Source: Exilibacterium tricleocarpae (GTDB lineage: Bacteria; Pseudomonadota; Gammaproteobacteria; Pseudomonadales; Cellvibrionaceae). From it: 64,000 nt of DNA. The stretch lies in NCBI RefSeq assembly GCF_007004655.1, contig NZ_ML660093.1:291197-355196 (forward strand), read 5' to 3'. The translations under genes were made by a program, and so were the position numbers. Under the pieces are notes generated by a model. The model worked only from the letters and a program-made list of their open reading frames with translations, did no database searches and was not told where the DNA came from. Shown here in pieces: positions 27,701-34,644 of this stretch (position 1 is the stretch's first letter; each line of letters starts with the position of its first letter).

Positions 27701-29163
27701 ACTTCACCGGCAGAGGGGAGGGGTATAGAAATAATATATCGCTGTTAGGGCGTGGGGGCGTACGCTTCGGCAATGTGCACTGGTCGGCTAATTTTGACGA
27801 AATCCAGGACTTCGAACACGATATTCGTAACGCCTTTCGTGGCCGCGGGTTTATGTCGGATGAATACTTTGCCGCGACGGATACACCACTGGGCGGTTTA
27901 AAAGCGGGGTTGAGTGAGGACCTGGATAAACTGGCGGCTTACGTCTCGAGCCTGGGGCGTGATTCCCTGCCGCGCAGTCCGCACCGGCAGGATAACGGCG
28001 ACCTGACCGCCGCCGCTGTGCGCGGTCAGCAGGTGTTTGCGGATCTGGGGTGTGCTTCCTGCCACCAGGCTGGTGCATTTACCGATGGCACCTTACACAA
28101 TATCGGTACCCTGCGCACCTACTCCGGCGGCAGGCTGGGCGGTGCGTTACCGGGAATCAAAACGCCATCGTTATTGGGGCTGTTTGCCACGGCGCCTTAT
28201 CTGCACGATGGCAGTGCGGAAACTATAGTGGATGTTTTCAGCACCTTTGGCGGTACTGTCCACCAGGCGGAAACCGGCGATTTGTCGAACGGTGCCGTGG
28301 TGGTTAGCCACCTGGATGACTCATTCTCTTATTTAAGAGAAGGGCGGGGGGTACGCCTGACGGCCGGCGCCAGCATCACGCTGGCGAACGTCGATGGCGG
28401 CAGCGGCGGGGAGGGGCTGATCCGATTGCGCATCGGCTCGTCGCAGGGTGGAACGCTGACTGCGGCTGCAAACGGGACATCGGCTGTTATTGCGCTGGGC
28501 ACACAGCCGACGGTAGAGTCCGCCGATGTCAATTTTATAGAGACAGCGGCTATACCTATCGATCTCCAGGCAGGAGACAACACTGTTGTACTGACCTTAG
28601 ACGATAACGGTGGCGGTGTCATTGTCGACGATGCGACCGTTACCACGGCAGACACACTCGAAGTCGGCAGCCCCCATTCTGTCGCCATGAATCTGAGCGC
28701 AGGTGACAGCAACGATTTAAGCGCGTATCTGTTACAAATCGATCAACGCAGTGCGCCGGATGACGCTGCGCCTGTTATCCTGGGTGATCGGCATCCGCCA
28801 ACTGTTGTTATGGATCTTGTCGTCAACGGTCAAGCCGTCAGTGCCGATGGCGGTGGGTCTTTTGATTCAACCGGCGATATAGTGGATTACACTTGGCAAT
28901 GGGGGGATGGGACGAGCGACCAGGGAGCCAGCGCGGAACATGTGTTCGAACAGGATGGCAATTATACCGTTACACTGACTGTGTTGGATGCTGCCGGAAA
29001 CAGCGCTGCTTTAACCGAATCGATCGCCATTGAAACCGGTGGACCTGGTGAGCCCGATGATCCGGATGCGGGTGGTGGATCATTGAGTTTATCGTTTCTT
29101 ATGGCCATGTTGATACTGTTCGCGCTGCGGCGCAGCAAGCGATACCTGCCACGGAGCACGTAA
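24733..29163 (+). CDS. Exported propeller / di-haem cytochrome c / PKD protein with sorting tail
   Basis: A 1476-aa protein with a signal peptide (1-25). Domains: a first propeller-like part with LVIVD-type units (YDVSDPTNPVLLDVLNTP, about 30-380); an SbsA-type Ig domain (about 385-490); a PKD-like domain (500-590); a YncE-like seven-bladed propeller (600-950); a MauG/cytochrome-c-peroxidase-like segment with two haem sites, CATCH (about 975) and CASCH (about 1107), and the family phrase PYLHDGS; a carbohydrate-binding-like beta domain (1200-1310); PKD (1340-1440); and a C-terminal GGGSLSLSFLMAMLILF plus RRSKR tail of the GlyGly-CTERM kind. It should be exported, haem-loaded, and sorted or released at the surface. 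Substrate and partner are unknown. Confidence 0.85.
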   Translation: MRLLKTIIFLSLVNLIFGNTLLFAQGFPNIDQPAAGTLLQGPIDHQMGRLAIIEYLGGYVITIPEAPGSEATDHLRMKAWDISNPRSVRQHQQFRVTSMPGLAHSTFARDNCIFVGGWPNDAICVDENGNFDNVPWPATRPHWNKSGLMHPWAAKHYWAYNAPNDDAWIDLDGQRMATWNHLALTGVQGFPAFMGNLLIYASDQSNTGIATYDVSDPTNPVLLDVLNTPATEGGIGGYWSEIHSHYMVFARRWGNGTGRFAGIQVVDFSDPTDLRLHCNIDVIPDSFPGAWQPWWDRPEPMYVGFQDEFIFSERYKVNIETCEYQTLLEELDNGIDTSQYSLPMGNLLVTGGYPLQPGTDGMAIWVHQQEADNRAPYVGYHIPRAGQTNYPLMAPISFMIPEKLRPQTIVVTETAEPGEAQTITITKVGGDPIRLDYIISHTGILTVDPVAYLEPDSTYEVRLTSGILDAAGNAMEEYTFRFATGDTIDQEPDPDPPNSPPVIENVAVTPPTGVQVGEIVEIRVTASDVQSMEYQFEVSGQNADWSPDNSSTFQFDQVGTYAVNVRVRDSLGAVSPVSRVEIVVTSASEPGHAGLNSSQLSCDASSDQVWVVNPDNDTIAIVQAGTLQLVDEVSGSDDPRAIAKASDDTRWVTAHDSDSVDVYSASADLLARLNTGYGSAPYGVVAGPDGTTVYVSLYGSGEIVRFDVASRSETARWPVGPTPRALALSPDGSRLFITRFMSALNWAEVWEIDTTSGTLAHTFRLHKHLIDDGLEDGRGVPNYLSDIIVNGSGEKAYVVAKKDNTDRGLLNGLPLDLDDDNTVRTLLMTIDLDTRTELRGQRFDFDNAASPSALALSPQGDIVFVAMQDINQVFAMSVGAAGEIENRVAQIAVGHAPQGLCINGEQLFAKNLTDRSISAVDISGALIGADVTEVTTVANEKMPPDVLDGKRIFYDAANDLLAVGGKMSAEGYISCATCHIDGDSDGRSYDFTGRGEGYRNNISLLGRGGVRFGNVHWSANFDEIQDFEHDIRNAFRGRGFMSDEYFAATDTPLGGLKAGLSEDLDKLAAYVSSLGRDSLPRSPHRQDNGDLTAAAVRGQQVFADLGCASCHQAGAFTDGTLHNIGTLRTYSGGRLGGALPGIKTPSLLGLFATAPYLHDGSAETIVDVFSTFGGTVHQAETGDLSNGAVVVSHLDDSFSYLREGRGVRLTAGASITLANVDGGSGGEGLIRLRIGSSQGGTLTAAANGTSAVIALGTQPTVESADVNFIETAAIPIDLQAGDNTVVLTLDDNGGGVIVDDATVTTADTLEVGSPHSVAMNLSAGDSNDLSAYLLQIDQRSAPDDAAPVILGDRHPPTVVMDLVVNGQAVSADGGGSFDSTGDIVDYTWQWGDGTSDQGASAEHVFEQDGNYTVTLTVLDAAGNSAALTESIAIETGGPGEPDDPDAGGGSLSLSFLMAMLILFALRRSKRYLPRST

Positions 29164-29170
29164 TAGCGAG

Positions 29171-29210
29171 CCCGGGGCGCAGGGTGCTAACCTGCGTCCT
29201 TGTCCCGGGG
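29171..29210. terminator. Possible bidirectional terminator between convergent genes
   Basis: CGCAGG and CCTGCG (29179-29184 and 29191-29196) pair around a 7-nt loop, and the flanking G-rich and pyrimidine-rich bases extend the stem with GT pairs. It sits in the 71-bp space between two convergent genes. There is no T-run on either side. Confidence 0.3.
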
Positions 29211-29234
29211 TTCGCAAAATTCACTGAAGCACTG

Positions 29235-30800
29235 TTAAATTTGGATGGTCTTGTTAACGCCGGCTTGTGCGACAAAGTCCTTGTCGTGGCTGACCACCAG
29301 GAAGGCGCCCCGGTATTGGTGGAGTGCCTCGGCCAGGATAACTTTGGACTCCAGGTCGAGGTAATTATCGGGCTCGTCCAACAGCAGCACAGTATCTGCC
29401 TGCTGGCTGGCTGCCAGGAGCAACAGTTTCATTCTTTGGCCGTCGCTGAGGTGTTCAATGGTTTTGTGTACGCTATCACCGCGGAGCCCTATCGTTGCCA
29501 GTGCGGTACGGGCGAGTTGTGCCGTAAATTGCTCGCACTGGGTCAGGAAAAACGTCAACACAGTCTGCTCATTATTCAATGGGTCGAAATTCTGGTCGAC
29601 ATAGAAATAGTTCACCTTGCTGTCTAAGGTGCCGGAAACCGGTAACAGCTCACCTTGTAACACCTTTAACAAGGTAGACTTTCCGGCGCCATTGTCGCCG
29701 TCAACCGCCACCTTATCACCCGCGTCGACAAACAGTGTCATCGGCTTATGGGTGCCAAAGGGTAAAACCAAATCAATAATATTGATTAACCTGCTGGTGG
29801 AGTAAGACGCATTGCCGATCGTCAGGCGCTGGTCCTTAAGCTGCTCGTGTCTGGATTTCAGTGCCTGCGCCTTGACATCTAATTTGGCAAGCTGTTGATT
29901 TTCACTTTTTTTGCGACTGCTGACCGCCGACTCGGCACTTTCCTTTTTGGCATCCAGAAGAATCTTGGGCTGGCCCTTTGAGCGCCTTATGCGATTGCCT
30001 TGTGCAGCCCGTTGCTGAGCTTTTTCATGGCTTTTTTGCCGGTTCTTTTCTGCGAGCCGCCGCTGCTGTCGCACCGTGTGGAGCTGGCGCTCTACAGCCT
30101 GAAGTTCCGCCTCTTTGCTGCTTTTGTAGTGATCGTAGTTGCCGCCGTAAACCGTCAAGCCCAAGGTGCTGAGTTCAAGTATGGTTGCGGCAGACCTCAA
30201 GAGTTCCCGATCATGGCTGACAAGGACAACCGTACCATCAAAGGCCTGTAGCTGCTGCAGCAACCAGGTTCTTGCACGGCGATCGAGGTGATTTGTGGGC
30301 TCATCCAGCACCAGGATATCAGCACCGGCGTGGAATCCTTGCCAAAGTGCGAGTTTACTCAACTCCCCGCCACTGAGCTGGCTGCAGGGGGCCAACGGAT
30401 TTGAGGGCAACTGCAGGGCCTGTAAATCGGCGGTCAGCGTTTCACGTAAATTCCAATGGTCGCCCAGGGTATCAAAATCAGCTGTGCTGCCTTCTCCAGC
30501 CAGCACACGATCGAGTGCGACAAGCTTGTCATATAAGCCGAGGAAGCCGGCGATGGTCGTGTTTTGTTGCAACAGTTCCGATGGCTGGCTATAAAAGGCA
30601 AGCCTTCCTTTACACAGAACGGAACCGGACAGCGGTTTCAACTGCCCCGCCAGCAAGCGAGCGAAAGTGGTCTTTCCAATCCCGTTTCTTCCCACCAGTG
30701 CTGTCACTTTTCCGGGCACAAAGCTGTATGAAATATTTTCAAACAGCGGCTTCTCGCAATCAAAATGAAAAGTAAGGGAATCAACTTGCAATAAACTCAT
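29235..30800 (-). CDS. ABC-F family ATPase
   Basis: A 521-aa soluble protein made of two ATP-binding cassettes and no membrane domain. Cassette 1: Walker A GRNGIGKTT (38-46), signature LSGGE (142-146), Walker B ILVLDEPTNHLD (162-173). Cassette 2: Walker A GDNGAGKST (368-376), signature LSDGQ (451-455), Walker B VLLLDEPDNYLD (471-482). The charged linker between them (about 225-330, many Lys/Arg/Gln) is the P-site tRNA-interaction motif region. Such proteins bind the ribosomal E site; members act in translation control or antibiotic protection, and which applies here is not visible. It is transcribed alone on the minus strand. Confidence 0.9.
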   Translation of the reverse strand: MSLLQVDSLTFHFDCEKPLFENISYSFVPGKVTALVGRNGIGKTTFARLLAGQLKPLSGSVLCKGRLAFYSQPSELLQQNTTIAGFLGLYDKLVALDRVLAGEGSTADFDTLGDHWNLRETLTADLQALQLPSNPLAPCSQLSGGELSKLALWQGFHAGADILVLDEPTNHLDRRARTWLLQQLQAFDGTVVLVSHDRELLRSAATILELSTLGLTVYGGNYDHYKSSKEAELQAVERQLHTVRQQRRLAEKNRQKSHEKAQQRAAQGNRIRRSKGQPKILLDAKKESAESAVSSRKKSENQQLAKLDVKAQALKSRHEQLKDQRLTIGNASYSTSRLINIIDLVLPFGTHKPMTLFVDAGDKVAVDGDNGAGKSTLLKVLQGELLPVSGTLDSKVNYFYVDQNFDPLNNEQTVLTFFLTQCEQFTAQLARTALATIGLRGDSVHKTIEHLSDGQRMKLLLLAASQQADTVLLLDEPDNYLDLESKVILAEALHQYRGAFLVVSHDKDFVAQAGVNKTIQI

Positions 30801-31207
30801 AGTGACACCTGATCAATATCAGGGTCGCGGGCTCTACCGTATAAGTCGTATCAGAAGAAAAGCTTAACGCCCACTAACCCTGGTTATCCAAAAGAAAAAG
30901 ATTTGGCAGGTGTTAGTTGTTCATTTTGGGCGCAAACTCCTTGGAAGGGTTCGGGGCAGTATAGGCAAATTTTCAGTGCAAGGCAATCCGGGTGCGGAAA
31001 ACCGTTAAAGCGCAATAGCGGGGGGTAGGGTCTGTTGGCAAAGTGATCCTATATGAGGAATATTTTCGACGCCGCGCCGATTATTGGTGCCTTTATCAAC
31101 AGTTATCACATCGGCCTTGTCGCCAAGGCCGGTGCTCAAAGGGTGCAGGTTATTAGCTTCAGTATTAGCAAGCCGATCTGCACTAAGCCCGGTGTCGAGT
31201 CGGCCTG
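30801..31207. other. Intergenic gap, 407 bp
   Basis: This lies behind the orphan fecR on the minus strand, where a TonB receptor would be expected in a complete cassette. I see no readable remnant of one. CCTGAT/ATCAGG near 30811-30826 is a small hairpin in the leader of the ABC-F gene. Confidence 0.4.
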
Positions 31208-32296
31208 TTACGGTCCGACGGCACGCCGATGATAGCCTGGTGTCGCCGGGCGCTGGTCGGGGGCGGCCAGGTTGGGCTGGGGCAGGAGTTCAATTGCAAT
31301 CTGTGTCTTATTGCGAGAGGTGACCCGGGCGATATTGTCGATTTCGAGCGCGCGCACGAAGCTTTCCACGTCACCGGTGCGGAAGACACCCAGAATTTCA
31401 GGCTCAGGCAGCCCGTTGTCTATGAACGTGAGCTTCTGTTGTGAATAGCGGTTGATCTCGGCAATAGCATCGGCCAGCGGTTCCCCGAGAAAGACCAGGT
31501 GCCCGTTCAGCCAGCTGGTCTGTAGGTGTACATCGACCTGCTCGACGACCCAGTTGCTGTCCTGCGGCGCTGAAAGCCGCCCGCCGGGTTGCTGTATATC
31601 CACCGGGGGCGGGTCCGGCTGCGCAGGGCCGCCGTCCGCCTCGACGCGCACGAGGCCTTCCACCAGGGTAACTGTCACATCGTCGCCCTGCATACTGACC
31701 TGGAACGCCGTACCGAGCGCCCGCACTGTCTTGGCCCCGGCGCGCACAATAAAAGGCCGGCTCGGGTCTTTGGCGACGTTGAAGAAGGCGCGGCCGCGCA
31801 GCAGCTCGAGGCTGCGGTTCGCGCGCATATCGCTCACCTGTAGCGCCGAGTCGGTGTCGAGGCTGACCGAAGAACCGTCGGACAGCGAAAAGGTCAGGCG
31901 TTGCCCCAGGTGAGTGCGGTAAATGGCGGTTTCCGTGTGCTGGGCAATATCGATATCACCGGCCAGGCCGGAATCGATGACCGTCCAGCTTGTTGTCACT
32001 GACAACAGTACCGCCGCCACTGCCAGCCCGGCTCGCCGCCAGCGGCTCGGCTTGTCGAAGGTTCGGCGGTCCTGTTCCCGCGCCGCCAGGATTTGCGGGT
32101 CCTGGGCGACGGCCTCAAACATTGCCCAGTGGCGCTCTATGCGCCGGTAGGCCGCGCGGTTTTCCGGGCTCTGACACAGCCACTGGTTGAACAGGCGCTT
32201 ATCGGCATCGGTCATATCGCCGGCGCGATGCTCGTTGAACCAATGCGCTGCGGCGGTGCAGCCTAGTGTACGATCCGATTGGGGGCGGGCACTCAC
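31208..32296 (-). CDS. Orphan FecR-family protein
   Basis: A 362-aa protein with the usual layout: DUF4880 region (AAHWFNEHRAGDMTDADKRL, about 15-55), one transmembrane segment (about 89-107, GLAVAAVLLSVTTSWTVI), a periplasmic FecR domain (LGQRLTFSLSDGSSVSLDTD, LLRGRAFFNVAKDPSRPFIV, VRALGTAFQV) and a C-terminal STN-like part (EPLADAIAEINRYSQQ). It starts at GTG 32296, overlapping the stop of the upstream sigma remnant in a GTGA. Because that sigma gene is cut to 47 codons and no receptor follows, the protein has lost both local partners. It may still act on another sigma factor or be on its way out. Confidence 0.85.
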   Translation of the reverse strand: MSARPQSDRTLGCTAAAHWFNEHRAGDMTDADKRLFNQWLCQSPENRAAYRRIERHWAMFEAVAQDPQILAAREQDRRTFDKPSRWRRAGLAVAAVLLSVTTSWTVIDSGLAGDIDIAQHTETAIYRTHLGQRLTFSLSDGSSVSLDTDSALQVSDMRANRSLELLRGRAFFNVAKDPSRPFIVRAGAKTVRALGTAFQVSMQGDDVTVTLVEGLVRVEADGGPAQPDPPPVDIQQPGGRLSAPQDSNWVVEQVDVHLQTSWLNGHLVFLGEPLADAIAEINRYSQQKLTFIDNGLPEPEILGVFRTGDVESFVRALEIDNIARVTSRNKTQIAIELLPQPNLAAPDQRPATPGYHRRAVGP

Positions 32297-32436
32297 GACT
32301 CGTCCTCCTGCCCCTGCCTGAGCCGCCTCGGGGCGTAGACGTCGGCCTTACTTGCCCGCCGCGTAAAGTAACGCCGCGGGCCGGTGCCATACTGTCGTAT
32401 CCAGGCGTCGAGATTGTTAATGCGTACTTCGCTCAT
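32293..32436 (-). pseudogene. ECF sigma factor gene with most of its body deleted
   Basis: From ATG 32436, 47 codons read MSEVRINNLDAWIRQYGTGP, then RRYFTRRASKADV, which matches the start of ECF sigma region 2 (normally continuing EDLVQEVFLRL). Instead it jumps to YAPRRLRQGQEDES and a stop overlapping the fecR GTG, the ordinary end of such a gene. Regions 2.2 to 4 are missing, so an in-frame internal deletion of about 120 codons is the simplest explanation. The product cannot be a working sigma factor. Translational coupling to fecR has been kept. Confidence 0.6.
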
Positions 32437-32867
32437 GGAACCACCGGATTGCCGTCTCTTCGCTGTGGCGTGTCGAGCCCCTTGTCCTGCCCAACAAAGT
32501 CCTGTCCAACAAAGCTGCCTCTCTTTATTACATAACCTCTCAATATAGACTCCGCAGAAGGCCGGTCGGGGGGATTAGCCGGGCCGAGTGTTGTGACGAT
32601 TTTTCCACTGTCTGTTTTTGCGTTATCACCCTTCGCCGGTATAGGGAGCTGGCACGCTTGGGCATATCCTGATATATAGACACTAAATATCAGTTTTATA
32701 AAGTTTTATATGCATTTTAGTTCTAGTTGCCGATAGGTAGTTTGATGAGGTTGTGTCTCTACTACACTGCTGACGCCGCAATCCATGGGGAATGGTAGCT
32801 ATCTATACCGTGGGGCAGGCGCTCACACAGCAGTGGTCCCGATGTCACAAATAATGATAAATGAGAG
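32437..32867. other. Gap between divergent sigma loci, 430 bp
   Basis: This is the shared upstream region of the sigma remnant (minus) and the intact sigma gene (plus). No coding frame was found. An ECF-type promoter may lie here but I cannot identify one with confidence. Confidence 0.4.
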
Positions 32868-33461
32868 ATGTCAATGCAGCGTCATCCGAAAAAAAGAGCG
32901 CGCAAAAACGACTCCAGGCTTTTTGACGCCTACCTGGTCTGCGAGAGTTCGCTGAAGCGTTTTCTCTACCGGTTCTATTCCCGCACGGAAGATATCGATG
33001 AAATGGTTCAGGAGACTTTCCTGCGGGCCTTCGATGTCGAACTGGGTCAGGAAATCAAATCACCCAAAGCCTACCTGTTCCGCGTAGCGCGCAATATAGC
33101 CTTGCGGGAGCTGAGTAAAAAAAGCCGGCAATTGACGGACTACCTGGAGGAGTCGGTCGATGAGAGTATCCTGGCTCGGGTGGCCTCCATTGAGGAAGAC
33201 GTCATCGCGCAGCAGAAACTGCAGCAGTGTTGTAACGCCATAGCCGATCTGCCCGAGCAATGCCGTCGAGTGTTCTTGTTGAGAAAAGTGCATGCCTGTT
33301 CTCACAAAGAAATCGCCGCGCAGTTGGGTATATCCGTGCGTACGGTAGAAAAGCACCTCGCTAAAGGTGTTGATCGCTTTACGGACTATATGGCCCAACA
33401 GGAATCAACCGCGGAGCCGAAAACGAAAGGCCCTGCATCAGCCAAGCATCCCTGGAACTGA
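32868..33461 (+). CDS. ECF-type RNA polymerase sigma factor (second cassette)
   Basis: A 197-aa FecI-like sigma factor. Region 2 covers about 20-90 (SLKRFLYRFYSRTEDIDEMV, ETFLRAFD, PKAYLFRVARNIALREL) and region 4 about 120-175 (LPEQCRRVFLLRKVHACSHKEIAAQLGISVRTVEKHL). It aligns with the sigma factor at 2949 along its length, differing mostly in the basic N-terminus (RHPKKRARKND) and in the tail. Its stop lies one base before the FecR start, so the two are coupled. It probably drives the receptor gene at 34645 when its FecR partner is signalled. Confidence 0.9.
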   Translation: MSMQRHPKKRARKNDSRLFDAYLVCESSLKRFLYRFYSRTEDIDEMVQETFLRAFDVELGQEIKSPKAYLFRVARNIALRELSKKSRQLTDYLEESVDESILARVASIEEDVIAQQKLQQCCNAIADLPEQCRRVFLLRKVHACSHKEIAAQLGISVRTVEKHLAKGVDRFTDYMAQQESTAEPKTKGPASAKHPWN

Positions 33462-33462
33462 C

Positions 33463-34536
33463 ATGAATCGCAACACCCGTAAGGACAAGGTCATCCCGTT
33501 TGAAGAGCCGCAAAGTGTGCAGGCACAAGCTTCTGCCTGGTTGGCTAGATTAGATGGCGATGATATCTCCGATGAAGACTTGCTCACTTTTAAACAATGG
33601 ATCAACCAGGACGAGGCGCACGTTGCGGCTTTTGAAAAAGCCACAGCGGCCTGGGGCGAACTGAATATTCTCACCCGACTGCCGTCGGCCCTGCAACAGA
33701 AACGCCAGCAAAAGGTGCGCAATAAGAAAGTTAAAATAAAGTATTTACTGCGCAATGCCGCCGTAGCGGCCATAGTGGTTTTGGGTCTGCTTGCGGGTCT
33801 ACAGCAGGCTTTTTCTCCGCCACAGCCTGTGAGTTACTGGACTGCCGTAGGTGAACAAAAGACGATTACACTGCCCGACACCAGCTTGGTGCAGCTAAAT
33901 ACCAGCAGTCGTATAAAAGTTGACTACAGCGCTACAGCGCGCGCTGTCTACTTGTATCAGGGCGAAGCTCACTTTGAGGTGGCATCGAATCCGGGGCGAC
34001 CGTTTGAGGTGTATGCCGGCACCGGGCGCGTGCGTGCGGTAGGTACGGCCTTTTCAGTTATGTTGGTTGACAATAGTGATGACGTGAATGTGATTGTTAC
34101 GGAGGGCGTTGTCGAGGTAGCCCCTGAAATCCATCCGCCGCCCGTTGCAAAAGGTCACTCCCCAGGCACTGTTGCGCTACCGCCTCCCGTAGCCAGTCAA
34201 CGGATAGAAGCGGGTAAAGCGGCTCTCTTTGATGAAGACGAAGTCAAGGTCGTCCGGCAGATCGACGCCGATGAAATGCAGCGCCGCCTGGCCTGGCAGG
34301 AGGGGCTGTTAATTTTCAGTGGCGAGTCTCTGGAAGAGGTGGTGGCACAGCTCAGCCGCTACACCGATACGAAAATTCTTATAAAATCTGAGGCGGCCCG
34401 CGAACTCAGCATTGGCGGTCAGTTCCAAGTGGGTGATACCGAGGCCATCTTCAATGCCCTGGAGCGGGGTTTCGGCCTGCAGGCCGATTACGTCACCAGC
34501 AGTCTTGTCTATCTCTCCTACAGCAATGAACGATAA
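33463..34536 (+). CDS. FecR-family anti-sigma/sensor protein (second cassette)
   Basis: A 357-aa protein; the start at 33463 is taken because it follows the sigma stop by one base and gives the usual N-terminus. DUF4880 region about 18-60 (ASAWLARLDGDDISDEDLLTFKQWI), transmembrane segment about 88-108 (NAAVAAIVVLGLLAGLQQAF), FecR domain about 120-230 (VGEQKTITLPDTSLVQLNTSS, YLYQGEAHFEVASNPGRPFEV, GTGRVRAVGTAF), and an STN-like C-terminus (LIFSGESLEEVVAQLSRYT). It is paralogous to 3509-4681 but lacks that protein's longer middle insertion. It should relay the receptor signal to the sigma factor at 32868. Confidence 0.9.
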   Translation: MNRNTRKDKVIPFEEPQSVQAQASAWLARLDGDDISDEDLLTFKQWINQDEAHVAAFEKATAAWGELNILTRLPSALQQKRQQKVRNKKVKIKYLLRNAAVAAIVVLGLLAGLQQAFSPPQPVSYWTAVGEQKTITLPDTSLVQLNTSSRIKVDYSATARAVYLYQGEAHFEVASNPGRPFEVYAGTGRVRAVGTAFSVMLVDNSDDVNVIVTEGVVEVAPEIHPPPVAKGHSPGTVALPPPVASQRIEAGKAALFDEDEVKVVRQIDADEMQRRLAWQEGLLIFSGESLEEVVAQLSRYTDTKILIKSEAARELSIGGQFQVGDTEAIFNALERGFGLQADYVTSSLVYLSYSNER

Positions 34537-34642
34537 AAAAAGAATGACTCGATGGGGGATTTTCTTCACCTATGTCTCTTTAGTTGTGCGAGCAGTATGG
34601 AGAGACAAGAAGTGTGTCCTTTCATTGGGGCTTAAGGATTGA
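34526..34642 (+). CDS. Possible 38-aa small ORF between fecR and the TonB receptor (second cassette)
   Basis: An ATG at 34526 overlaps the fecR stop in another frame and opens 38 codons ending at 34642, two bases before the receptor ATG. The length equals that of the frame at 4688-4804, and both read SLVVR at residues 18-22 after an aromatic hydrophobic stretch (here GIFFTYV). Outside this core the two differ. AAGGA, the receptor's ribosome binding site, lies inside its last codons, so its translation could affect receptor translation. It may be real or a conserved RNA leader. Confidence 0.38.
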   Translation: MNDKKRMTRWGIFFTYVSLVVRAVWRDKKCVLSLGLKD

Positions 34643-34644
34643 GT

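Noticed and set aside
30801-31207. Search for a receptor remnant behind the orphan fecR
   Set aside because: No frame or motif of a TonB receptor (plug, barrel end) could be read on either strand.
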